This document shows positions 45,052-54,636 of a stretch of 64,000 nt of DNA, piece by piece. Origin of the DNA: Paracoccaceae bacterium (GTDB lineage Bacteria > Pseudomonadota > Alphaproteobacteria > Rhodobacterales > Rhodobacteraceae); assembly GCA_004153385.1 (NCBI GenBank), contig SDAL01000002.1:124001-188000 (forward strand), read 5' to 3'. Each line of letters starts with the position of its first letter. The first letter of the stretch is position 1. Below the pieces are notes generated by a model. The model saw only the letters and a list, made by a program, of their open reading frames with translations, had not been told where the DNA came from and did no database searches. A program made the translations under genes and the position numbers.

Positions 45052-48000
45052 ATGGCATTGCCCCCCGCACGCGGCCTGATCGCACGGTTCACGCGCCACG
45101 CCACATTGGCCAATATCGTGTTCGTGATAATGATCTGTGCAGGGCTTGTGGCCATTCCCAGACTGCGCGCCCAGTTTTTCCCCGACACGGTCGTGGACGA
45201 GATCGACGTCTCTGTCGAGTGGGAGGGCGCTGGCCCCGAGGATGTGGACCGCGCCATCGTGCAGGTACTGGAGCCTGCGCTTTTGGGGGTGGATGGTGTG
45301 GCGCATGTGGAAAGCACGGCCCGTGAGGGCCGCGCCCAGATCGAACTGGAATTCGAACCCGGTTGGGATATCGGGCGCGCGATGGACGAGGTGGAGAACG
45401 CCCTGCAACTGGCAGGCGATCTGCCGGACGCCGCAGAAGAGCCGGAACTGACCCAAAGCGTCTGGCGCGATACGGTCACGGATGTGGTGATCACCGGACC
45501 GTTGGCCCCCGAACAGCTGGGCCGGCTGGCGGACGAGCTGATCGTGCGGCTATACGCCAACGGCGTGACACGCACCACCTTACAGGGCATGGTCGCCCCC
45601 GAGATCGTGGTGGAGGTGCCGACAACATCACTCATGGCGCATGACGTGACCCTGTCGGAGATTGTCGCCGTGATCGGGGCCTCTGCCGATACGACACCTG
45701 CGGGCGATGTGGCAGGCGGGGCATCGCGGGTGCGCACAGGCGAGGAACGGCGCGACGCGCGCGACGTGGCCGACCTGATCATCCGCAGCAATGCGGACCG
45801 TGCCCCGTTACGGGTGGGGGATGTGGCGCGTCTGCGTGTGGAGGGGGCGCAACGTGAACGCGCCTATTACGTAGGGCCGGACCCGGCGATGACGGTGAAT
45901 GTCGCCCGCTCGGCGCAAGGCGACGCCATTTCGATTCAGGCAGCCGTGCGCGATGTGATCGAGGACATGCGCCCCGATCTGCCAGCCGGGACGGATATCA
46001 CATTGATCCGCAGCCGGTCGGAGCAGATCGTGGCGCGCCTTGATCTGCTGGTGGACAATGGTGTGATGGGTCTGGCGCTGGTGCTGGTCCTGTTGTTTCT
46101 GTTTTTGAACGCACGCACCGCGTTCTGGGTGGCGATGGGGATCCCTGTGGCGGTGGCCGCCGCGCTTGCCATGATGTTCGTTTTCGGCATGACGCTGAAT
46201 ATGATCTCGCTTTTTGCACTGATCCTGACGCTGGGCATTGTGGTGGATGATGCAATCGTGGTGGGCGAACATGCCGATTTCCGCGCCCGCCATCTGGGAG
46301 AGCCGCCGGTCCTGGCCGCCGAAAATGCCGCGCGCCGGATGGTGGCGCCGGTGTTTGCCTCGACCCTGACGACCGTGATCGCGTTTGCGGGTGTGGTGAT
46401 GATCGGAGGGCGGATGGGCAGCCTGATTGCCGATATCCCGCTGACGGTAATCATGGTGCTTGCGGCCTCGTTGTTGGAGTGTTTTCTGATCTTGCCCCAT
46501 CATATGGCCCATGCCTTGCGCCACACTGCCAAATTGCGTTGGTATGATGCGCCCTCGCGGGTGGTCAACCGCGGGCTGGACTGGGTGCGCCTGAAGCTGA
46601 TGCGCCCGCTGACAAGATTTGTGATCACAGCGCGCTATCCGGTGGTGGCGCTTGCGGTGGTGGTGCTGGCCTCGCAACTGGCACTGGTCATATCGGGGAA
46701 GGTGCAGTGGCGGTTTTTCAGCCCGCCGGAGCGATCAACGGTATCGGGCGCGTTCGCGCTGGTCAGCGGCGGCGTGCGCGAGGATGCCTATGATGTGATG
46801 CGCGCGCTCCAAGACACGGTCAGCCAAGTGGGCGCGGATCTGGAGGAAGAATACGGACGCAATCCGGTGGATTACGCGATAGGCCAGATCGGCGGGGCAT
46901 CGGGGCGCTCGCTTGCCTCGGCCGATACCAAGGATGTGGACCAGTTGGGCGCGATCACGATCGAACTGATCGATGCGGATTTACGCCCCTATAGTTCGAC
47001 GGAATTTATCCGCCGCCTGCAAGAAGCCGCCCCTGATCATCCGATGTTGGAGGAGTTGTCGTTTCGCGGTTTCCGCTCGGGCCCGTCGGGCGACAGTCTG
47101 GCGGTGCAGTTCACCGGCGCGGATACCAGAGTTCTCAAGTCCGCGGCCGAAGATTTGAAGACCGCGCTTTCGGGGTTTGCGGAAGTATCGGCACTGGAAG
47201 ACAACCTTGCGTATGACAAGCAGGATCTGATCCTTGATTTAACGCCACAGGGCAGGGCGCTGGGCTTTGATATCCAGACATTGGGGCAGGATTTGCGGGC
47301 GCGGTTGAACGGCACCGAGGCGGCAAGCTATCCCGATGGTGTGCGTTCTGCCACGATCCGCGTGGAGATTCCCGAAGACGAACGCACGGCCGATTTCATC
47401 GATACGATGCAGATGCGCGGCCCCGACGGCCAATGGGTGCCGCTGGCAGATATCGTGACCGTGCGCAGCGAAAGCGGCTTTTCGACGATCCGGCGCGATG
47501 ACGGGCGCCGCCAGATCGAGGTGACGGGCGATATCTCGGAAGATGATCCCGAGCGCGCCAATGCCGTGATGCAGGAAATGACCGAACGGATTTTGCCCGA
47601 CATTGCCGAACGGCGCGGTGTGGCATGGTATCTGACCGGTCAGGCCGAGGAAGAACGGGAGTTTTTCTCCGATGCGCTGCTGGGTCTGGTGATGTGCCTT
47701 TTGGGGATCTACACTGTTCTGGCGTGGATCTTTGCCAGCTGGTCACGGCCTGTTGTGGTGATGTCGGTGATACCGTTCGGGTTGGTCGGCGCGATCTGGG
47801 GGCATTTTATCTGGGATTTGCCGATGTCGATGTTTGCGGTCGTGGGCGGGCTAGGCATGATCGGGATTATCATCAACGATGCAATCGTGCTGATTTCCAC
47901 GGTGGATGAATATGCCGAAACCCGTGGCATGCACCCCGCGATCGTGGATGCGGTGTCGGATCGTCTGCGCCCCGTTTTGCTGACCACGCTCACCACGGTT

Positions 48001-48372
48001 CTGGGCCTTGCGCCACTGTTATACGAGCAAAGCTCCGAGGCACAGTTTCTGAAATCCACCGTGATCACATTGGTCTACGGGCTTGGGTTCGGCATGGTGA
48101 TCGTACTCCTTCTGGTGCCTGCGGTTCTGGCCATCCAGCAAGATTTCACGCAGCAATATGCCTCTGCGCGGCGCGGCATGAAAACGCGCGGTCTGCGCGG
48201 GGTCTGGCGTGTGGCCATCGCGGTGCTGGTCGCAGGATTTGCGCTGAGCTTCGGTCGGGCGATGTGGCTGGGTCAGGGGGCCGGTACGGCTTGGGCGCTG
48301 TTCTTGCCGGTGGTCGCGGTGGTGTGCGGCGCGCTTGCGGTTGGCCTGCCACATGCATGGAGGCGGCGTTAG
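45052..48372 (+). CDS. RND family efflux pump, inner membrane transporter
   Basis: A 1106 aa resistance-nodulation-division transporter. The duplicated 6-helix plus periplasmic loop structure and the proton-relay pair in LGIVVDDAIVVGEH (helix 4) are clear; the second half carries IIINDAIVLIS and LTTLTTVLGLAPLL. Sequence features place it with the HAE1/AcrB-like multidrug branch; substrates are unknown. After the usual end (AVLAIQQDF) about 85 extra residues include two further hydrophobic segments (around 1045-1065 and 1075-1097). It is cotranscribed with the adaptor. Confidence 0.92.
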   Translation: MALPPARGLIARFTRHATLANIVFVIMICAGLVAIPRLRAQFFPDTVVDEIDVSVEWEGAGPEDVDRAIVQVLEPALLGVDGVAHVESTAREGRAQIELEFEPGWDIGRAMDEVENALQLAGDLPDAAEEPELTQSVWRDTVTDVVITGPLAPEQLGRLADELIVRLYANGVTRTTLQGMVAPEIVVEVPTTSLMAHDVTLSEIVAVIGASADTTPAGDVAGGASRVRTGEERRDARDVADLIIRSNADRAPLRVGDVARLRVEGAQRERAYYVGPDPAMTVNVARSAQGDAISIQAAVRDVIEDMRPDLPAGTDITLIRSRSEQIVARLDLLVDNGVMGLALVLVLLFLFLNARTAFWVAMGIPVAVAAALAMMFVFGMTLNMISLFALILTLGIVVDDAIVVGEHADFRARHLGEPPVLAAENAARRMVAPVFASTLTTVIAFAGVVMIGGRMGSLIADIPLTVIMVLAASLLECFLILPHHMAHALRHTAKLRWYDAPSRVVNRGLDWVRLKLMRPLTRFVITARYPVVALAVVVLASQLALVISGKVQWRFFSPPERSTVSGAFALVSGGVREDAYDVMRALQDTVSQVGADLEEEYGRNPVDYAIGQIGGASGRSLASADTKDVDQLGAITIELIDADLRPYSSTEFIRRLQEAAPDHPMLEELSFRGFRSGPSGDSLAVQFTGADTRVLKSAAEDLKTALSGFAEVSALEDNLAYDKQDLILDLTPQGRALGFDIQTLGQDLRARLNGTEAASYPDGVRSATIRVEIPEDERTADFIDTMQMRGPDGQWVPLADIVTVRSESGFSTIRRDDGRRQIEVTGDISEDDPERANAVMQEMTERILPDIAERRGVAWYLTGQAEEEREFFSDALLGLVMCLLGIYTVLAWIFASWSRPVVVMSVIPFGLVGAIWGHFIWDLPMSMFAVVGGLGMIGIIINDAIVLISTVDEYAETRGMHPAIVDAVSDRLRPVLLTTLTTVLGLAPLLYEQSSEAQFLKSTVITLVYGLGFGMVIVLLLVPAVLAIQQDFTQQYASARRGMKTRGLRGVWRVAIAVLVAGFALSFGRAMWLGQGAGTAWALFLPVVAVVCGALAVGLPHAWRRR

Positions 48373-48390
48373 AGCGCGCAGACCGCAGCT

Positions 48391-49260
48391 TTAGGGCGCA
48401 ATCGCGCATCCATCCATCTGCACCGCGTTTGTTGCATCCATCACCGTCATGCGCAGGTCATCGGTGTCGAGCGTGAAGGGCGCCGAGGCGGGGGGTACGA
48501 AATCCGCTGTGGCAACCAACATGGTGCCTTCGCGCTGCATTTGTGCGTCCGACACCCACACCGGTTGCCCCGGAAGCTCGAACAGCACGATCTGCCGGGG
48601 CGTGTCGGGCAGGGGAATGTGCGCGCGAACCTGCATGCCGTCGGCGATGGGCGTCACCGTGCACCGCGCGGTGCTGGCCACATGCGCGGGCACCTCGTCC
48701 AGCGCGGCCTGGATCTGCGCATCCCGCACGCCCTGACCCGAAAAAACGCCCTGTAGGCCAAGCGAGGCGGGCACGCAGATTTCGTGACAAAGCCCCAGAT
48801 CCATCTGGATGGAAAGGTTGATCGGGGCATCGGGATCGCTCGCGGTCAGTTCGACCGGAAGCAGCATCTCGTGGCTGTATCCGATAGAGGTCATGCCGTT
48901 TTGCCCGAACACCTCGGGCTTGGGCCAGTGGATGTCGAACGATTTCAGGTTTTGCGATCCTGTAAAGTCGAAATCGGGCGGAATGCCTGCATCACCGGGC
49001 TGGCGCCAATAGGTTTTCCACCCCGGTTGCAACACGATATGGATGGCTGTCATGTGCGTGCCTGTAGCGGTCTGCCAGCCGGCGCGCAGTCGGGCGTCGG
49101 CAATGCCTTGTGGCAGATCTGTGGCAGACGTCTGTGCCGCCGCCTGAAAGGCAGGCATAACCGATCCGGCCACAGCCAGAAATGCCACCGGCAAAAGGCG
49201 GCGGGCAATGCCGCGAAAGCTGGCAAGGACGGAAAAATGCGGCAGGGTTTGAGTGCTCAT
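48391..49260 (-). CDS. Secreted protein with DsbD N-terminal (alpha)-like domain
   Basis: A 289 aa exported protein with a signal peptide (cut near residue 43, AFQAAAQ). The body resembles the DsbD/ScsB N-terminal domain: QPGWKTYWRQPGDAGIPP, and a CHEICVP cysteine pair at residues 158 and 162. DsbD alpha passes electrons to periplasmic thiol proteins, but the membrane beta domain and thioredoxin gamma domain are absent here. Two further cysteines occur near the C-terminus. The electron donor is unknown. It is convergent with the RND pump and divergent from algH. Confidence 0.82.
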   Translation of the reverse strand: MSTQTLPHFSVLASFRGIARRLLPVAFLAVAGSVMPAFQAAAQTSATDLPQGIADARLRAGWQTATGTHMTAIHIVLQPGWKTYWRQPGDAGIPPDFDFTGSQNLKSFDIHWPKPEVFGQNGMTSIGYSHEMLLPVELTASDPDAPINLSIQMDLGLCHEICVPASLGLQGVFSGQGVRDAQIQAALDEVPAHVASTARCTVTPIADGMQVRAHIPLPDTPRQIVLFELPGQPVWVSDAQMQREGTMLVATADFVPPASAPFTLDTDDLRMTVMDATNAVQMDGCAIAP

Positions 49261-49472
49261 GTTTATCGCATACTGTCTGCGGTAGCCTTCAGGGAAGTCA
49301 CAAACACGCCAACGTGGCCCGGTTATGCGTTTTGGCAACAGGCCAGTGCTTGAACACCGGCCGCAAGTGACCAAGTTTAAACCAAGATGTGGTCAAACCG
49401 GCCACATGCATCTGTTGGCCATGCGCGTTTGTGCTAGCATAGGTGATGCGGGTGTGCAGACTGGAGGGAAAC

Positions 49473-50036
49473 ATGGATCTTAGCGGAAAAATCCTGATCG
49501 CGATGCCGGGTATGGGCGATCCGCGGTTCGAACATTCGGTCATCATGGTCTGCGCCCATTCAGATGACGGGGCGATGGGGTTGATCGTCAACAAGCCACT
49601 GCCCAATCCCGCTTTGCCCGATCTGCTTGAACAGTTGGGGATTACGGTCACCACCGAGGATCCGGACACGCGCTCCCAGCCGATCATGTTCGGCGGGCCT
49701 GTCGAGACAGGGCGCGGGTTTGTGCTGCACTCCACCGAATGGGATGGCGGTGGCCCGGTGATGGAAGTGGGCACGGATCTGGCCGTGACCGCCACCCGTG
49801 ATATCCTTGAAGATATTGCCGCCGGTCGCGGACCGGAACATTCCATCCTTGCGCTTGGTTACGCAGGCTGGGGGCCGGGCCAGCTGGAAGAAGAGATTCT
49901 GGCCAACGGCTGGCTGATTGCCGATGGCGATGCAGCGCTTGCACTGTCCGAAGACCACCCGAACAAATGGATGAATGCGCTGGGTGCGATGGGGATTGAC
50001 CCGCGCACGTTGTCTGCGGAGGCCGGACACGCCTGA
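49473..50036 (+). CDS. algH: YqgE/AlgH family protein
   Basis: A 187 aa UPF0301 protein. The conserved opening GKILIAMPGMGDPRFEHSVI, then GLIVNKPL and a GGPVETGRGFVLH segment, and LGYAGWGPGQLEEEI are diagnostic. The biochemical role is not settled (linked to transcription control in Pseudomonas). GGAGGG before the ATG at 49473 fixes the start. It is convergent with tsaC, stops 16 bases apart. Confidence 0.93.
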   Translation: MDLSGKILIAMPGMGDPRFEHSVIMVCAHSDDGAMGLIVNKPLPNPALPDLLEQLGITVTTEDPDTRSQPIMFGGPVETGRGFVLHSTEWDGGGPVMEVGTDLAVTATRDILEDIAAGRGPEHSILALGYAGWGPGQLEEEILANGWLIADGDAALALSEDHPNKWMNALGAMGIDPRTLSAEAGHA

Positions 50037-50052
50037 GCCTGTGGCGGATGTG

Positions 50053-51036
50053 TCAGCGGCCCAAGGACGGGTCCAGCGGGCGGGGGGCTGCGGCGCGCTC
50101 CAGCCGGTCATTGATGGCCTGACCCAGACCGTAATCCGGGATCTGGGCGATGGCGATACATGTGGCACCGGTGTCATGGGCCTGCTGATCGGCGCGGCGC
50201 AGGAACGCAAACAGGTTGGCGGCGGCCTCTGTCAGATCGCCGGTGGGCGACAGGTTCATCGCAGCCGTGGTGCATTGCGGCCCGAACCCGATCCATATTT
50301 CGCGGCGGTCTGGGGCGGTGGCATTCAGGCGCACAGCCGTGCCCGGTGCGTAATGCGACTTCAGCTGTCCGGGGGCGTTCGGGGCCTGTGCATCGCCGCC
50401 GCGTGGCAACGGCTGGCCTATGGCATGTTCAAGGGCCTCCGTCGCAAGTCCGCCAGGCCGCAAGATGGCGGGCGGATCAAGCGCCAGAATGGTGGATTCC
50501 ACGCCTACAGCGCATATCCCACCGTCCACAATCCCCGCAATCCGCCCCGATAGCCCCTGGATCACATGCTGCGCGCTGGTCGGGCTGATCTTGCCGGACG
50601 GGTTGGCCGAGGGGGCTGCAAGCGGGCCATCGAACGCGGCCAGCAGGGCACGCGCCACCGGATGGGCGGGCAGGCGTATCGCGACTGTTGCAAGCCCAGC
50701 CGTCACCAGATCACAGATCCCGCCGTCCGCGCGTAATGGCAACACCATCGTCAGCGGTCCGGGCCAGAACTGTGCCGCGAGCGCGCGCGCCGTGTCATCG
50801 AAGACCGCATAACGCTCTGCCGCGTCGAGGCTGTGAACATGCACGATCAGCGGATTGAATTTAGGCCGGCCCTTGGCTGTGTAAATACCGGCCACCGCGC
50901 GCGCATTGCGGGCATCCCCTCCCAGACCATAGACGGTTTCGGTGGGAAAACTTACCAACTCCCCCGCCGCCAAAAGGGCCGCAGCACGGGCCAGTCCGGC
51001 TGCATCGGGGGATAAATTTTCGGTTTCATGGTCCAT
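50053..51036 (-). CDS. tsaC: L-threonylcarbamoyladenylate synthase (Sua5/TsaC)
   Basis: A 327 aa enzyme making threonylcarbamoyl-AMP for the universal t6A37 tRNA modification. The SFPTETVYGLGG opening, KGRPKFNPLIVH lysine-arginine motif and SANPSGKISPT are clear. The length, with a C-terminal Sua5 domain (GQLKSHYAPGTAVRL), shows the long Sua5 form rather than short TsaC. It is a single gene, divergent from the acyl-CoA dehydrogenase. Confidence 0.94.
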   Translation of the reverse strand: MDHETENLSPDAAGLARAAALLAAGELVSFPTETVYGLGGDARNARAVAGIYTAKGRPKFNPLIVHVHSLDAAERYAVFDDTARALAAQFWPGPLTMVLPLRADGGICDLVTAGLATVAIRLPAHPVARALLAAFDGPLAAPSANPSGKISPTSAQHVIQGLSGRIAGIVDGGICAVGVESTILALDPPAILRPGGLATEALEHAIGQPLPRGGDAQAPNAPGQLKSHYAPGTAVRLNATAPDRREIWIGFGPQCTTAAMNLSPTGDLTEAAANLFAFLRRADQQAHDTGATCIAIAQIPDYGLGQAINDRLERAAAPRPLDPSLGR

Positions 51037-51188
51037 AGGTATTTATGACGCAGCGTTGTGATTGAAGGGGTGCGGACACTGGCTAGGATGAAAGCGCAGG
51101 TTGCCCGTGCATAGTCCCGCGCCACGCGATTGCCAAGCGATGGCCGCGCTGCAGGCGTGTTTTTGCGTCATTTTCCGGAGGGTCCTTT

Positions 51189-52889
51189 ATGTCATATCGC
51201 GCCCCGACCTTGGAGCTACGTTTTATACTGGAGCAGATCTGCGACTACGGGGGGCTTTCGCGCTCGGACCGGTTTCGCGATGCCACGGCGGATGTGCTTG
51301 CGCCTGTGCTGGCGGAGGCGGGGCGGATATGTGACACAGTGCTGGCCCCGCTCAATCGCGCAGGTGATCTGCATCCCGCGCGGCTGGACGCCGGCGTGCT
51401 GCACAGCCCGCCCGGATTTGGCGCAGCCTACCAACAACTGGCCCAAGGCGGCTGGATCGCACCGGGGGCGGGGCAGGCGCATGGTGGTATGGGGGGGCCG
51501 TTGTCACTGTCGCTGGCTGTGAACGATATGATGTCGGGGGCCAATCTTGCATTACAATTGAAGCTGCTGTTGTCCCAAGGCCAGATAGAGGCGCTTGAGC
51601 GCCATGCCCCCGAATGGATACGCGCGCTTTATCTGCCCAAACTTGTGTCGGGGGCATGGTCGGGCACGATGAACCTGACAGAGCCTCAGGCCGGATCGGA
51701 TCTGGGGGCGTTGGCATGTCGGGCAATGCCTGATGGCGAGGGGCGCTACACGATCACCGGCCAGAAGATCTATATCTCTTGGGGGGAGTCGGATCTGTGC
51801 GAAAACGTCTGCCATCTTGTTTTGGCACGTCTGCCCGGGGCGCCCGCGCTCAGCAAGGGGATCAGCCTGTTTTTGGTGCCGAAATATGTGCCCAAGCCCG
51901 ATGGCACATGTGGCGCGGCCAACGCTGTGCGTGCCCTTTCGCTGGAGCGTAAGATGGGCCTGCATGGGGCCCCGACGTGTGTGATGGGCTTTGAGGGCGC
52001 GCAGGGCTGGCTGATCGGCGCCCCAAACGAAGGGCTGCCGGCGATGTTCACCATGATGAACAACGCCCGTTTGATGGTCGGGGCCCAAGGCATCGGCGTG
52101 GCCGAGGCGGCCTTCCAGCAGGCATGGGCCTTTGCCCAAACGCGCGAGCAAGGCGGCGGGCCGATTGCGCGCCATGCCGATGTGCGCCGGATGCTGGCTC
52201 ATATGCGCGCGGAATTATTCGCTGTGCGCGCCATCGCTTATACCTGCGCTATGGCCCATGACCGGTCGCGCGCGCTGTATGAGACAGGGGAGGAGGCCGC
52301 CACTTGGCAGGCGCGGGCGCAGTTTCTGACCCCGATTGCCAAGATCTGCGGCACAGAGCTGGGAATGCGGGTGTCTGAAGCTGCCATGCAGGTGCATGGT
52401 GGCGCAGGCTACATTGAAGATACCGGCCTCTCACAGCTTTACCGCGATGTGCGGGTCAGCGCGATCTATGAGGGCACGAACGGGATACAGGCGCTTGATC
52501 TGGTCGGGCGCAAGTTACGTGATGGGGGCAAGGTGGCGCTGCAGCTGATGGCAGAGGTGCGCGCCGATGCGCAAACCGCACCCACACAGCTGACAGCGCA
52601 GGCAGACCTTGTGCGGCGTGCAGCAGAAGCGGTGACACGCGCAGTGGAATGGTTGTGCCAGCAGCCCCGGACGGAGCGCGCCGCAGGTGCCATGGCCTTT
52701 GCGCGGGCCTTTGGTCTGGTTCTGGGCGCACAGGCGCATGTGCGCGCAGCCCGCCTTGATCCGGACCGTTGTGCGTTGGCCGCGATATATATAGCGCGTT
52801 TGCTGCCGCGCCATGCCGCCTGTCTTGCGCAGATGTACGCTGGCGCGGCTGGACTTTATGCACCGTGGGACGCAAAACTGGACCCATGA
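51189..52889 (+). CDS. Acyl-CoA dehydrogenase, DmdC-like long form
   Basis: A 566 aa FAD flavoenzyme of the extended acyl-CoA dehydrogenase branch that includes DmdC (methylmercaptopropionyl-CoA dehydrogenase). Segments GTMNLTEPQAGSDLGAL and the GAPTCVMGFEGAQGWLIG region, the MQVHGGAGYIEDTGL segment and the catalytic glutamate in AIYEGTNGIQALDL are present. A C-terminal domain of about 120 residues is the extension. The acyl substrate is unknown; DMSP use is possible in this group but not shown. It overlaps the metallo-hydrolase gene by 4 bases. Confidence 0.88.
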   Translation: MSYRAPTLELRFILEQICDYGGLSRSDRFRDATADVLAPVLAEAGRICDTVLAPLNRAGDLHPARLDAGVLHSPPGFGAAYQQLAQGGWIAPGAGQAHGGMGGPLSLSLAVNDMMSGANLALQLKLLLSQGQIEALERHAPEWIRALYLPKLVSGAWSGTMNLTEPQAGSDLGALACRAMPDGEGRYTITGQKIYISWGESDLCENVCHLVLARLPGAPALSKGISLFLVPKYVPKPDGTCGAANAVRALSLERKMGLHGAPTCVMGFEGAQGWLIGAPNEGLPAMFTMMNNARLMVGAQGIGVAEAAFQQAWAFAQTREQGGGPIARHADVRRMLAHMRAELFAVRAIAYTCAMAHDRSRALYETGEEAATWQARAQFLTPIAKICGTELGMRVSEAAMQVHGGAGYIEDTGLSQLYRDVRVSAIYEGTNGIQALDLVGRKLRDGGKVALQLMAEVRADAQTAPTQLTAQADLVRRAAEAVTRAVEWLCQQPRTERAAGAMAFARAFGLVLGAQAHVRAARLDPDRCALAAIYIARLLPRHAACLAQMYAGAAGLYAPWDAKLDP

Positions 52890-53947
52890 CCTCTGCACAT
52901 CTGCCATCGACCAAGTCCCGTATCCGCCACGGTTTGCGCTTTCCGTGGGCGCATCCACCCGAACCGGGGGCTGCCCAACAGATTGAGGACGGCCTCTTGT
53001 GGTTGCGCCTGCCGCTGCCGATGGCACTTGATCATGTGAATGCCTATGCGCTGGATGACGGGCCGGGCTGGACACTGGTTGATCCGGGCATCGACACGCC
53101 CGCCTGTCGCGCCGCGATTGATGCCGCGCTCGCCGGTCCGCTGGCGGGCAAGCCCGTGACACGCGTGATCGTGACCCATCATCACCCCGACCATATCGGG
53201 CTTGCCGGTTGGTTTCAGGCCCGAGGGGCTGAACTGTGGACCACGCGCACCGCATGGTTGATGGCGCGGATGCTCCAGCTTGAGGTGCAAGACCGCCCCG
53301 ATGCGGTGACACTGGCGTTTTGGCGTGCCGCCGGAATGGAGCCTGCCATTTATGCCAAACGCGCGGCAGTTCGTCCGTTCAACATGGCCGATTGCACGGC
53401 CCCGCTTCTGCAAGGATACCGGCGGCTGGAGGAGGGGGCCACGCTGTGCGCGGGCGGGCGCGACTGGGTGGTGCGTCTGGGCGATGGCCATGCCCCCGAT
53501 CACGCGATGCTGTGGCGTCCGGATCTTGTCTTGGGGGGCGATCAGCTGCTGCCGTCCATTTCGGCCAATCTCGGGGTGTATCCGCGCGAGCCCGATGCCG
53601 ATCCGGTCGCGGAATGGATCGGCGCGGCCGCGGCACTCGAGCCGTTCGCCAGCAACGACCAGCTTGTTCTTCCGGGGCATAAACTGCCGTTCTACGGGCT
53701 GCCTTTGCGTTTGCGACAGATGATCGACAACCACCATGGCGCGCTTGACCGGCTGCGCCGGCTTCTGGCGCAGGGCCCCCATACCGCCTGCGAGTGTTTT
53801 CCTGTTCTGTTCAAGCGCAGGATCAACGAAGATAGCTATGGTCTGGCACTGGTGGAAGCGGTGGCCCATCTCAATCATCTATGGCACCGCGGCGAGGTGG
53901 GCCGGACAGCGCGCCCCGATGGCGCATGGATCTGGCATCTGGTCTGA
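52886..53947 (+). CDS. Metallo-beta-lactamase fold hydrolase
   Basis: A 353 aa MBL-fold hydrolase with the metal motif THHHPDH (H98, H100, D102, H103) and later RLGDGHAPDH and VLPGHKLPF supplying further ligands. Family members hydrolyse thioesters, lactams or glyoxalase-type substrates. The ATG overlaps the acyl-CoA dehydrogenase stop (ATGA), which suggests action on an acyl-CoA or its product, perhaps as a thioesterase (inference). A DUF6173-like gene follows after 25 bases. Confidence 0.86.
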   Translation: MTSAHLPSTKSRIRHGLRFPWAHPPEPGAAQQIEDGLLWLRLPLPMALDHVNAYALDDGPGWTLVDPGIDTPACRAAIDAALAGPLAGKPVTRVIVTHHHPDHIGLAGWFQARGAELWTTRTAWLMARMLQLEVQDRPDAVTLAFWRAAGMEPAIYAKRAAVRPFNMADCTAPLLQGYRRLEEGATLCAGGRDWVVRLGDGHAPDHAMLWRPDLVLGGDQLLPSISANLGVYPREPDADPVAEWIGAAAALEPFASNDQLVLPGHKLPFYGLPLRLRQMIDNHHGALDRLRRLLAQGPHTACECFPVLFKRRINEDSYGLALVEAVAHLNHLWHRGEVGRTARPDGAWIWHLV

Positions 53948-53972
53948 CACGCGGCAAAAGGGAGCGCAGAAG

Positions 53973-54446
53973 ATGAATGACGACACGGAAATACACACGA
54001 CGGCCGAAGCCTACGAGAATGCCGTCATGCCCTGTGCGCGGGCCTTCCACACCGATGACTGCGCGCCCGTTACCCCTGAAAACAAGCCCTTGCCCGCAGA
54101 GCTGGCCCGCCACGCCCCCGAGACGAAAAGCCCCGCCCAATGGGCGTATGAGCGGCTGGTTCTGTATATCCAGAATTTCGAGGAACACCTCCAGCCAGAC
54201 GAGGAAATCGCGTTAGGATTGACGGGTGGCGCCGCAGGCACCCTGCGGATCGAGGGGATGGGCTATTTCGCCCCGGATATACTGGCCTTTTATGGCCGCA
54301 ATTCCCAAGGTGCGCGCACCCAGTTGGTGAAACATGTCAGCCAGCTGGATGTGATGCTTGTGGCGTTGCCAAAGGCCGAAGATGCGCCAGAACCCCGCCG
54401 GATCGGCTTTCGTCTGGCGCGCGATATGGAAAAGGCAAACGCCTGA
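53973..54446 (+). CDS. Small cytoplasmic protein, DUF6173-like
   Basis: A 157 aa protein without membrane helices or signal. The conserved-looking stretch from YERLVLYIQNFEEHL through GTLRIEGMGYFAPDILAFYG and TQLVKHVSQLDVML matches what I recall of DUF6173, found in Rhodobacteraceae, function unknown. The ATG at 53973 has GGGAGCG just upstream. It is 25 bases after the MBL-fold gene and ends its operon. Confidence 0.8.
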   Translation: MNDDTEIHTTAEAYENAVMPCARAFHTDDCAPVTPENKPLPAELARHAPETKSPAQWAYERLVLYIQNFEEHLQPDEEIALGLTGGAAGTLRIEGMGYFAPDILAFYGRNSQGARTQLVKHVSQLDVMLVALPKAEDAPEPRRIGFRLARDMEKANA

Positions 54447-54636
54447 GGCCATCCGCATCTGTCGCCAGGCGGGATGCGGGCGGGCGTGCCCGTGACGGAA
54501 CAGATATATGTTTTGTCAGACCCCGAGCAGGGGTAACGGTTGCCATGCCGGTGTTTCTGGTGTTTCTCGCACAGGTCAATGCCTGACCGGCACATCGCGC
54601 GGACAGGCTCCACCTTAACCGAGAGGAGTCAGGCAG

